From contig NC_080056.1 of NCBI RefSeq assembly GCF_026212465.1, forward strand, positions 15,923,319 to 15,987,318: a stretch of 64,000 nt of DNA. The letters are read 5' to 3'. A model generated the notes under the pieces. That model was not told the DNA's origin. It did no database searches and was given only the letters and a program-made list of their open reading frames with translations. This stretch comes from Amaranthus tricolor. Lineage: Eukaryota > Streptophyta > Magnoliopsida > Caryophyllales > Amaranthaceae. The first letter of the stretch is position 1. Every line of letters begins with the position of its first letter. A program made the translations under genes and the position numbers. Positions 34,216-44,205 of the stretch are shown here, piece by piece.

Positions 34216-34320
34216 GTATTATAGTATAGCTTTAATAATTATGTTTATTTACTTTTTTCTCTTTAGTTTCTTATTGGAAGAGCAGATTACACCTTATCTC
34301 TTCCTTTGTGTATAAATTAC
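34040..34320 (+). promoter_or_regulatory. Pararetrovirus intergenic promoter region, block A
   Basis: TGACGTAA at 34049-34056 resembles the as-1 element of caulimovirus full-length promoters. It is followed by the 37-bp-type repeats, then a GTGTATAAATTA TATA-like box near 34307-34318 and an AATAAA signal at about 34378. The order matches caulimovirus transcription, where the poly(A) signal lies just after the cap site. The mirrored copy is at about 38435-38710. Confidence 0.55.
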
Positions 34321-34485
34321 GTGTTTAGCTCTCGGAAGAAAGCATCCTCAAATTTTCTTTTGTTTAAGTCCTATCTCAAATAAATCTATCTTTGTTTATT
34401 TATCTTACTATTATCTATAACATTATAACATTTATATCCAAAAATTATAAAATTATTCTCTCTATCGATCCTGTACTCCCTATTT

Positions 34486-35783
34486 GATTTTTGAAAGATA
34501 TTTCCTTGATCATCCATGATGTCGATAACATGATTCAAAATTTCTAATCTGTTTTGCAAAGTGAGAAGATTATCCCACCAGTTTTTTAATTGCCCAGTAA
34601 AACCTGATATAATAAAACCAAAAATTATTTGTTCATCCAAAGGTTTTGCTTTGTAAGCTACATTAGCCATTCCCATATTTTGAAGAGTATTAAGAATTTC
34701 ATAATCAGATTTTCCATCTATGTTCCATTCATGGATCATATCTGGAGAAAAGGATTTGGAGGTAAATGTAGACCTTTATTCATATTGAAGATCAACAGGA
34801 GTAGGCCTAGGATAATAGTTTTTTGTAGGGATATTCTTCCAAGAAGATCGTATTTTATTAATCTGACGAGGATCATTATCAGATTCTTGAAATTGCTTTG
34901 CAACTTTTGAAAATGATTACAGACTCAGAAATTTCTTCCTCTGAAGATATCACTGAACTTTGATATTTACTCAAAACCTTAATATGACTTGGACTATCTG
35001 CTAATTTTTGTAACGATTTTTGAATTTTATCTAACACTGCAGAATTAGAGTTAGAAGAAGTAAAACCATTTTTTGCAAACATTTGAGTCATAGGTATAGT
35101 TAATCTTGGTGGTTTGAAATGCGGTGCAGAAACCTTATCAGATCCTAATGATGCAATCGTATTAGGGGCTATGGATCTAGAGGTTTCTTTTTGTAAATTA
35201 TTAACCTTATTTGAAAGTTGATCTACTTGTGTAGCAACGGTATGAAGGATTTGATTTGTAAAATTATTTTGATGATAAAGTTTAATGGTGTCTTCGACAT
35301 TTAGAGTTTTATCTGTTTGATCTACTCTTCCTTCTTTAAAAGGACTAGCCTTTATTTCACGGTCATAATAGGGAAAAGTAATATTTTGTAATGGTGGATG
35401 AACTAAACTAATTGTTTGTCCATCTTTTAAAACCCAATTTTTTTGAAGTTTGGTTTGTACAAATATGTGATTTTGAGAATATGGATTAGCAATACCTTGT
35501 TTTTCCCAAAACAATAAAAACCATGTAAAAAATGGGATATTAATTTGAGGAGTATTCATATCTTTATACCATACATCTTTTATTGAGTCTTTAAAGGAGC
35601 GAGAAAAAGATCTAAACCAATCTCGATGTTCAGCATTGTGAGAGGAATTAAATTCATCTCTTAGATAGTTTTTATCTATTTCAAAATCTTTAGTAATTGT
35701 ATTGATAGAGTCAAAATTTTGCATATCAGACATTGTGGGAGATGCAAGTCTAGATGAAGAGATTTGAGAAGTTTGAGAAGCAT
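34486..35783 (-). pseudogene. Pararetrovirus coat protein fragment, block B
   Basis: Reverse-complement copy of 36968-38265. It reads from NASQTSQISSSRLASPT through NYLRDEFNSSHNAEHRDW and MIHEWNIDGKSDYE to DDQGNIFQKS, with frame breaks at the same places as its mirror. Only one or two differences from block C were noticed (for example an Asn/Ser change in KVNNLQKE). Confidence 0.85.
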
Positions 35784-35814
35784 TTATTCTCTCTATCGAT
35801 CCTGTACTCCCTAT

Positions 35815-35826
35815 TGGTATCAGAGC
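35815..35826 (+). promoter_or_regulatory. tRNA-Met primer binding site of the pararetrovirus
   Basis: TGGTATCAGAGC is the complement of the 3' end of plant initiator tRNA-Met, the minus-strand primer of Caulimoviridae. It occurs once, in the palindrome spacer, preceded by 31 bp of viral leader. In both arms the leader is broken just before this site. Confidence 0.9.
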
Positions 35827-36014
35827 TAGTAAGTTATTAAATTGATTAATTGTGAATTTATTAAACTGCATCTGTATTGAGTGTTGGTAAGGTGCTTGGT
35901 CAGCCTAATTAAGTTTTTGGTAAGCCATTTTAAGTCTTGGTGTTCCCACTTAGGTGGTCCCACTGTTCCCATTCAATTCAATCATATTTAGTTTATGCAA
36001 CATTTAATTTAATA

Positions 36015-36895
36015 ATGGCAAACTGGTTAAGAAAAGCTATTAGTTTAGGATCACCTAATAATATAATTCAAAGTAGTGAAGTTCATATAGAAAAGGACTT
36101 TTCAAATTGGGAAATTCCAAAAGAAAATCTTACAAAAATTTATCATATAGGCATTACTGATTTAAGACTGCATTTAGCATCAAAACTCATGAAGAGACTA
36201 GAAGCATTCAAAAAGAATTTGAAACTATGCATTTACTTTCAGATCCAGCATTAAAGCTTATCTCAAACACAGATTTAGATTCATTCATTTTGGCCTTATT
36301 CAAATAGAAATAAAAGCATTAGTTCATAACGGAGTTGATTGTCTAATTTTCCTTGCTCTCAGAGACGATCGACTTAATAATTATAAATATTCTGTTTTGG
36401 CTATGATTCAAACTAATATCTGTAATGGCCCAATATATTTCAATTATTTTCCAAACTTTACAGTAGATCTTCAAGACCCATTAATTTTATGTTCATTAAT
36501 TTTAGATATTCAAATTTTAAATAATAAATTTAAAGAGTTTGCTAGAAATTTTGCAATTGTTTTCCGTGTTTATTTTAGATTAATGAATTCCACAGTTAAT
36601 CCAAAATTCATACATGAGGCTTCTTCAAAAGAAGAAACTATTTTTTATAGAGGTTCATGCTGAGAATACTAAATCAATAGTTTCTACAGCAAAAACCTTG
36701 AGATGGGATCAAATTTCTATTCCTGAGACATTTCAATTCTCAAATCCAATGCCTCCTAGAAACATAAGACAAGAAATAGAATGCATTGAGGAAGACGAAA
36801 ATAAAGTTCTTATAAGGTTTGGGTATATGAGAGAATTATCTAGTTCTCCTTATACTTCTTCTTCCAATTATTCACGAAGATCTTTTTCTTTTCCC
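36015..36895 (+). pseudogene. Pararetrovirus movement protein
   Basis: Starts at ATG 36015 (MANWLRKAISLGSPNN), about 190 nt after the primer site. It contains the 30K-type movement core in shifted frames: IYHIGITDLRL, HFGLIQIEIKAL, and GPIYFNYFPNFTVDL, then FRVYFRLMNS. Frameshifts near 36215 and 36280 and a stop at 36661 break it. In Caulimoviridae this protein opens plasmodesmata for cell-to-cell spread. It is the only movement-protein copy in the window and forms most of the palindrome spacer. Confidence 0.75.
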
Positions 36896-36959
36896 TAAGA
36901 AACAACTTCATTCATTTCTAAACCAATCAAAGTCAAATATAAATCTCCTATTCCTGAAT

Positions 36960-38265
36960 ATGAAGCAAATGCTTCTCAAACTTCTCAAATCTCTTCATCT
37001 AGACTTGCATCTCCCACAATGTCTGATATGCAAAATTTTGACTCTATCAATACAATTACTAAAGATTTTGAAATAGATAAAAACTATCTAAGAGATGAAT
37101 TTAATTCCTCTCACAATGCTGAACATCGAGATTGGTTTAGATCTTTTTCTCGCTCCTTTAAAGACTCAATAAAAGATGTATGGTATAAAGATATGAATAC
37201 TCCTCAAATTAATATCCCATTTTTACATGGTTTTTATTGTTTTGGGAAAAACAAGGTATTGCTAATCCATATTCTCAAAATCACATATTTGTACAAACCA
37301 AACTTCAAAAAAATTGGGTTTTAAAAGATGGACAAACAATTAGTTTAGTTCATCCACCATTACAAAATATTACTTTTCCCTATTATGACCGTGAAATAAA
37401 GGCTAGTCCTTTTAAAGAAGGAAGAGTAGATCAAACAGATAAAACTCTAAATGTCGAAGACACCATTAAACTTTATCATCAAAATAATTTTACAAATCAA
37501 ATCCTTCATACCGTTGCTACACAAGTAGATCAACTTTCAAATAAGGTTAGTAATTTACAAAAAGAAACCTCTAGATCTATAGCCCCTAATACGATTGCAT
37601 CATTAGGATCTGATAAGGTTTCTGCACCGCATTTCAAACCACCAAGATTAACTATACCTATGACTCAAATGTTTGCAAAAAATGGTTTTACTTCTTCTAA
37701 CTCTAATTCTGCAGTGTTAGATAAAATTCAAAAATCGTTACAAAAATTAGCAGATAGTCCAAGTCATATTAAGGTTTTGAGTAAATATCAAAGTTCAGTG
37801 ATATCTTCAGAGGAAGAAATTTCTGAGTCTGTAATCATTTTCAAAAGTTGCAAAGCAATTTCAAGAATCTGATAATGATCCTCGTCAGATTAATAAAATA
37901 CGATCTTCTTGGAAGAATATCCCTACAAAAAACTATTATCCTAGGCCTACTCCTGTTGATCTTCAATATGAATAAAGGTCTACATTTACCTCCAAATCCT
38001 TTTCTCCAGATATGATCCATGAATGGAACATAGATGGAAAATCTGATTATGAAATTCTTAATACTCTTCAAAATATGGGAATGGCTAATGTAGCTTACAA
38101 AGCAAAACCTTTGGATGAACAAATAATTTTTGGTTTTATTATATCAGGTTTTACTGGGCAATTAAAAAACTGGTGGGATAATCTTCTCACTTTGCAAAAC
38201 AGATTAGAAATTTTGAATCATGTTATCGACATCATGGATGATCAAGGAAATATCTTTCAAAAATC
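36960..38265 (+). pseudogene. Pararetrovirus coat protein fragment, block C
   Basis: Continues from the movement protein in natural order (MSDMQNFDSINTITKDFEID onward). Broken by frameshifts near 37230 and 37865 and a TAA near 37975. Coat sequence stops at 38265 (FQKS) where it is fused to antisense leader. Confidence 0.85.
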
Positions 38266-38775
38266 AAATAGGGAGTACAGGATCGATAGAGAGAATAATT
38301 TTATAATTTTTGGATATAAATGTTATAATGTTATAGATAATAGTAAGATAAATAAACAAAGATAGATTTATTTGAGATAGGACTTAAACAAAAGAAAATT
38401 TGAGGATGCTTTCTTCCGAGAGCTAAACACGTAATTTATACACAAAGGAAGAGATAAGGTGTAATCTGCTCTTCCAATAAGAAACTAAAGAGAAAAAAGT
38501 AAATAAACATAATTATTAAAGCTATACTATAATACTGTAGAAGATGCTTTGAATTACTATTAAAGATGCTTTACTGTTGAAGATGCTTTGAATTATTGTT
38601 GGAGATGCTTTACTGTTGAAGATGCTTTGAATTACTGTTGGAGATGCTTCACTGTTGAAGATGCTTTGAATTACTGTTGGAGATGCTTTTGATTACGTCA
38701 TTGCTTACATTTGTGCTTCCGGATGAATTAATTTGAGTTGTTGAACATTTGAATTGAACTTTTGTGAACTCAATA

Positions 38776-40086
38776 TTAAAAGTCATATGGATCTTGAGAA
38801 AATGGGCCACCAAATGTTGGATCATAAGACTCATTTGAGAACTCCGATAAAATCTCATCATAGGATTCTTCTGATAATATTTTCTTTGCATATTGTGGAT
38901 CTTCAAGAATCTTTTTGAGAATGACTTTCTGGACTTTAGATAATGATTCTGAATTCGGACTTTCTACTTTGGGGTGTTTATTGTGTTGAGGAGAGTTTGA
39001 ATTTGATGTTGCTTTTGAGGGTGAAGGTTTGTTGGTGGTTGATGGAGATTGGTATTCCGTTTTTATACCGGTTTGAAAAAAGGAGATAACATTTTTTGTT
39101 GAACAAATTTCTAAGGTAAATTTGTCCCACCGTTTAATTTTGAATTCTCTTATTAATGAATATGGATATGGATGTGGAAGGTGTTGTTTGAGACAGTAAC
39201 TCCAACATAGAATCCATGGAATTTTAAATTCTGCATGAAACATGACTGGAGTTTCATAAGCTTGATAATTTGAATTGGCAACAAAAGTTGTGAAACCCTC
39301 ATTGCATTCTTTTGGATAAATTTGAGGAGTTGGTCCAAATAAATACCACCAATGATAAAACCACATGGGATATTTCTTTGGACAATATTTGTCAAATATA
39401 AAAAACCATGAATGATCAAATGGTCTGAATAAAAATGCTCTATACTAGGCCATTTTGTAATCATAGTATGAGTAATTTTGTGGGAAAAATCTTTTTGAAA
39501 AAATTCGTTCTGCATAAGGGTCTCCCCATTCTGTAGAAGAAATAATTTTCTTAAAAATACATTTTGAATAAATTATTTTTTTCTGAAGAATCCTTGATAT
39601 GTTGGATTTCAACAGAGCTTGAATCTACTAAAATAAATTCATAAAACCTTTGTGTTTTAAAACGATTTTCTGGTATTCATTCGCAACCTTTTGGAAAAGC
39701 TTTCTGATTGATTGAATGAATAATTTGTGGGATTTGAGGAATTGTAAAATTAGTGAGATATACATTTTCTATTTCGGTTTTTGTAATGTATGCAGATTTG
39801 GTAAAGCTTTGTGTTGGTATTTTTGTAGTTGGTTCTTTTTGTTTTGAATATGGAATAATATTTTGTGAAGTAGGCTCGGCTCTTGAATAATTTGTGAATA
39901 TGGAAGTGGGTGAAAATCACTTAGTTGAGTAAATTTGTTTGAAATGGATAGAGTAGTTTGAAGATTTTTGGAGGATGAAAATTTATTTTGTTCTGTTTTG
40001 TTTGGTTTTGGATCTGGTTCCATTTCGTAATCATCTGAACTCTGGAACCCTTTGAGTATTTCTTGCTGATTCTTCTTCCTTGGCAT
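38776..40086 (-). pseudogene. Pararetrovirus downstream ORF, block D
   Basis: Mirror of 32665-33975 with the same frame breaks. Two residue differences were noticed (Asn/His in HNKHPK and His/Leu in IIKLMK). Confidence 0.7.
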
Positions 40087-40108
40087 TATGATGTCCCTGT
40101 AGAAATTC

Positions 40109-41980
40109 TCTGGTTAAGAAATCAGGGAGAGAGTTACTTTCGCCTCTAATATGTTCTATTTGAAAATCAAATACTGATAAAATTGCTTGCCATCTTGTAA
40201 AAATTTGTTTAGAAACAATGTTTTTGACATCCTTTTCTAGAACCTCTTTTGCAGATTTGCAGTCGATCCTTATCAAAAAAATTTTGTTGCAAAGATCATC
40301 TTGAAATTTTGAAACGCATAGTACTATAGATAAAATTTCCTTTTTAATGGTAGAATAATTTTTTTGTGGTCCGAGCCAGAGACCTGAATGAAATCTAACT
40401 AATTGTTCTTTTGTATCTATTCTTTGTTTAATATGCCACCATATCCTATTTCTGATGCATCTGTTTCTACTATCATGAATGCAGATGGATTTGGAATGCC
40501 TAGACATGGAAGTGATTTGATTTTTTGTTTTAATTCAATAATAGTCTTAGTATGAATTTCTGACCAGGGAGGCGGATTTTTTTGAAGTCTTTGAAAGAGG
40601 GGCATTCAAATTTGTCTGAGCTTTGGGAAAAAATCTGATATATAATTCAGACATCCCAAAAATCTTTATAACTGGGTTTTGTCTTTAATTTCGTTAGGGA
40701 ATTTTTTTGCAAATTCTAAAGACCTTGTAATTGGCTTGATTGTTCCTTTATAAATGTCATGTGCCAAAAATCTAATTTTTGTTTGAAATAATTTCATTTT
40801 AGTGGCAGAAACTACTAAACCATTTTTTCCAACAGTGTTTAGAAATATATGTAAATGTTTGAAATGTTGATCAATATCATGAGAAAAAAAATTAAAACAT
40901 CATCTATATAAACAATTATGAATGAAGAAAATTGATTAACAATATCATTCATTATACGTTGAAATTCAGAAGGGGCATTTTTAAGTCCAAAAGGCAATAC
41001 ATTCCACTCATAATGTCCAAATGGTACCGTGAATGCAGTTTTATACCTATCTTCTTTAGCAATTTGTATTTGCTAGAAACCAGATTTCATGTCAAATTTT
41101 GAAAATATTTTGGCTTTATATAAGCGATTAATTAAATCTCATTTATTTGGGATTGGATATCTTATCCATTGAAGAACTTTGTTTAAAGGTTTGTAATTAA
41201 TAACTAATCTAGGAACTCCTCTTTGTTTTTCTGCTGCATTCATAACATAAAATGCTGCACATCTCCAAGGAGATTTGGATGGAATTATTAATTTTTTATC
41301 TAAAAGAGTTTCAATTTCTTTCTTGCAGAATTCAAGATGCTCAGAATTCATTTGGATGGGTCTAGCTTTTGTAGGAATATTTTTTTCAGAGAAATCCTTT
41401 TTATATGGCAATGTGACAATATGGCTTTTTCTATCCCAAAAGGCATTTGGAATATCAGCACAAACTTTTGATTTAAAAATATTTTCTAAATTAAAAAAAT
41501 TTTGTTGCAATTTTGATTGTTGTAATTGTTCTTCAATTCTTTGAAAAGAAATTTCTTCTTTTAAAGAGGAAATTTGAAATTCTTTTTGCTTTATTAAATT
41601 TATACTTTGTATTATTGAAGAATTTTGTAATAAATTAATATCTTTTTGTAACATGGGACTTAAAAAAGGAAATGATAATTGTTTCCCTAAAATTCTTGTA
41701 TAAACACCTTTGTCATCAACCCAAAAAGGATAAATTTGTGTTAAAAAGGGAGTACCTAATATTATTTCTTCCTTAATATCATTAATAATAATGAAAGTAT
41801 TAGTAAAACTATAATTTTCATTTATGATCTTCCCTTCTGAAATTTTATATTTAATATCCATGGGTGAACTATTTGCACTATATAACCGAGTTTTTGTTTT
41901 TTCATAAAATTTGGTTGGGACTAATCCTTCCCTTAAGCAGTTCTGATCCGCTCCACTATCAATTAAAGCTATATAGGTTT
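40109..41980 (-). pseudogene. Pararetrovirus protease, reverse transcriptase and RNase H, block D
   Basis: Mirror of 30772-32640. The protease/RT frame 42074-41139 is identical at protein level to its block A counterpart. The same stop codons and the same frameshift after YIDD are present, which shows common descent after inactivation. Confidence 0.85.
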
Positions 41981-42978
41981 TTTTGAAAATCACCGATTTG
42001 AAAAGTAACTGGTGCGTACCATTTTTGAAAATTATTTTTATTAATAACGGTGATAAAATCATCATCATCTCCATTAACTTTCTCTTTTCGCAAAGAAAGA
42101 TTTTCTTTATAGATGGGGTTTTCTAAAATAGATAATTTTGTTTCAAGTTCGAAATCTTTGATTTCTAAATGCTTTAAACTATTTTTGATAGAAATGATGT
42201 CTTCTTTGATTTTATTTATTTCAAGTTGAAGATCTTTGACCGAGAGAGTTTGATTCTTTATAGGAATTAATTTTGAAGTCATTTCTTTGGAAGAGTATTT
42301 TTCTAATAATTTTGAAATATTGAAAGGTTCAATTTGAGGAATTGGAATACTTTCTTTGTTTTTAGAGGTAGATGTTTCACCCAAAACCATAGTTTTGAGT
42401 TTCAAAAGGGTTTCTCTTTTGATCTCTTTATCTTGGATTTTGTCAACGAGATCAAAAAGGATAATAATTTTTATTTTTATCTTTTGAAAATTTAGAAAAT
42501 TGTTTTTTAATTTTCTTTTTTTGTAGAGGGAGCTCTAATAGCTTCCATACCAAATGCTTCACAGAAACATCCAATTTCTTTCCTAGATTGTTTCTTTTCA
42601 GAGGTATATTTGGCTAGGAGTTTGAGTTCTTCACATAAAGAAAGACCTTTCTTTTTAATGAAAGCGAATAGTCCTCCATAAGTAGTATTATTAAGAGCTT
42701 GTTCTTTATCTGTATCATGTTCAGCTATTTTTCTAAAAATTCTTTGCGCAAATAATTTTGGTAGTCCTGATATAAATTTTTCTTTCCAAAAACTTTGATT
42801 GCAGTCTTGTCTTTGTAAAACATAACTAAAGAAGGTATCTTTATACCATGTATAGTCACTTAAAGTCGGGCAACGTAAATTTTGTAAAATCGTTTCTCCA
42901 GAAGAAAGAGTTTGAGTAGGGTTACCGACAAAATGAAAGGCAATAACTATGATTAAGAAATCACAACAGTCAGATTTT
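41981..42978 (-). pseudogene. Pararetrovirus coat tail and linker, block D, with 362-bp deletion
   Basis: Mirror of 29413-30770. Relative to block A it lacks 29931-30292, the zinc knuckle, the serine run and the start of the linker. The deletion joint falls in a short T-run. The outer end at 42978 lies at the same viral position where block C stops. Confidence 0.8.
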
Positions 42979-43276
42979 CCTACGATAATAAATGTTTATC
43001 ACATGATTCTGATTCTGCTCACGATCCTACTCCCTATTGCAAGCGATCCTTCTCCCTATTGCTAGCGATTCTACTTGATTCCGATTCTGCTCACGATCCT
43101 ACTCGCTGCCATTGATCTGGGTCGTAGGATCGTACGATCCTACGATCCGGATCGCGATTTTGATAACCATGGTAGGGAGTACATTACAAATTTCTCACCC
43201 CGAGATTTAATATCTTGAAAGCAATGTATCCCTGTCCTCGAGGACAAACCAAAATCAAAAGACAAAAATGTAAACT

Positions 43277-43521
43277 TAGCCCTTATAACACAATATTTTT
43301 AAAATGAATATTACACACTATTAAAATATCACTAATTTAAAATTTCTTAGAGTCCGACTCAAAAAAAAAATGCACGCATTTATTGGCTACCATGAAGTTA
43401 CACAGCACATAATTGGAGATCAATCTTATTTAAGTACTTTGAAAACGTCAATAGATAATGTTAAAACAAAAGAATTACACAAATGCAGATCTCAAAAGGG
43501 ACTATGAACGCAATACTTAAT
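43277..43521 (+). repeat. Right copy of the 244-bp direct repeat
   Basis: About 98 percent identical to 28123-28366, with small changes including CACTATTAAAAT for CACTACTAATAT and one extra A in a run. It continues into unduplicated flank (TTTTTGTAGTAACGG). Confidence 0.9.
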
Positions 43522-43924
43522 TTTTGTAGTAACGGGGTTTATATGAATCAATTATTTAAAACAGAGAGGGATGAAAGAGGGGATTCGAGAACTATTAACA
43601 TTTAGCTTCGCTACTTATTATATTTCTTTACCTATAAGTTCTGCCTGCAATTACCAATGATTTAGATCCCGCCAAATTCACTGCACAGATCAAAGTACCC
43701 CATAACATGAATGAGATTATACCCGTTTAACATATTTACATAAACAAGATTGCTTCACAGCTTATCGTAAGCCAGTGACAACGCCAACCTTAATGCTTTG
43801 ACTGTTAAAAGGCAAAGCATTCTACAAGGTTACTCAGTTAACAATGGGATAATCCAAAACCATCAACCATGTTCCACTTTTCCATGGAACAACTAAAAAT
43901 AGTAAAACACGTTTAATGCTAAAG
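43522..43924. other. Intergenic, no feature seen
   Basis: Unremarkable AT-rich sequence between the direct repeat and the Copia target duplication. The sequence resumes at 47886 after the insertion. Confidence 0.6.
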
Positions 43925-43929
43925 GCTAC

Positions 43930-44196
43930 TGAGAAAACTATAATACGGGAATAATCTGTGTTGTCCTTTCATTAACTCCAACCAATATTTATATAATACA
44001 AGATGGTAACCGTAGAATTAGTAAAAAACCGTCACCAAACCGTCACCAAAGATAATGAAACTGCTGAAAGTGTGATAATGTAACCGTCACCAAATATACC
44101 AAACCGTCACCAAAGATAATGAAACTGCTGAAAGTGTGATAATGTAACCGTCACCAAATATCTGATGTATACCGCGGAGTGCACATATCCTCAATA
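43930..44196 (-). repeat. Copia 3' LTR
   Basis: 267 bp. Contains two copies of a roughly 64-bp unit starting CCGTCACCAAAGATAATGAA. It has one extra ACCGTCACCAA compared with the other LTR. Confidence 0.95.
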
Positions 44197-44205
44197 CCCC
44201 CCCTC
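44197..44205 (-). promoter_or_regulatory. Copia polypurine tract
   Basis: GAGGGGGGG on the minus strand just before GTAT and the 3' LTR. It overlaps the pol stop codon region. Confidence 0.8.

Larger units (their letters stand above)
29413..35783 (+). repeat. Left arm of a ~6-kb inverted repeat
   Basis: It matches the reverse complement of 36968-42978, symmetric about 36375. By eye only a handful of substitutions separate the arms across most of their length, with slightly more in the outer 500 bp. The right arm lacks 362 bp corresponding to 29931-30292. Confidence 0.95.
28367..42978. other. Endogenous pararetrovirus (Caulimoviridae) cluster, palindromic
   Basis: Four blocks of one virus type. 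Block A, 28367-34484 plus, runs from coat protein to leader. Block B, 34486-35783 minus, is coat. Block C, 35784-38265 plus, is primer site, movement protein and coat. Block D, 38267-42978 minus, runs from leader back to coat. C and D together span one genome equivalent of about 7.5 kb, a normal size for the family. The order MP, CP with zinc knuckle, aspartic protease, RT, RNase H, the absence of integrase and LTRs, and a tRNA-Met site identify Caulimoviridae. An overlapping downstream ORF of unknown function suggests a florendovirus-like lineage (less sure). Confidence 0.85.
36968..42978 (-). repeat. Right arm of the ~6-kb inverted repeat
   Basis: Mirror of 29413-35783, separated from it by an 1184-bp spacer (35784-36967) that is present once. 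The internal junction at 38265/38267 (coat joined to antisense leader) is mirrored exactly at 34484/34486. Confidence 0.95.
26647..43171. mobile_element. hAT-like element split by a pararetrovirus cluster
   Basis: The left terminus at 26647 reads CAAGGTTGTTAGGATCGCGAT and the right terminus, reversed from 43171, reads CATGGTTATCAAAATCGCGAT. The pair is flanked by an exact 8-bp duplication GTAGGGAG (26639-26646 and 43172-43179). Element sequence proper is 26647 to about 28123 and 42979-43171, with GGATCG/CGATCC subterminal words. The first part also ends in a terminus-like CGATCCTGATAGCCCTT at 28114-28130, so a more complex history with two right ends is possible. No transposase frame is seen. 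Confidence 0.6.

Noticed and set aside
35815..35826. A tRNA-Met gene
   Set aside because: Only the 12-nt complement of the tRNA 3' end is present, so this is a primer site. No cloverleaf surrounds it.
28367..42978. Ty3/Gypsy retrotransposon
   Set aside because: No integrase or LTRs are found. A movement protein is present and the genome-size estimate fits Caulimoviridae.
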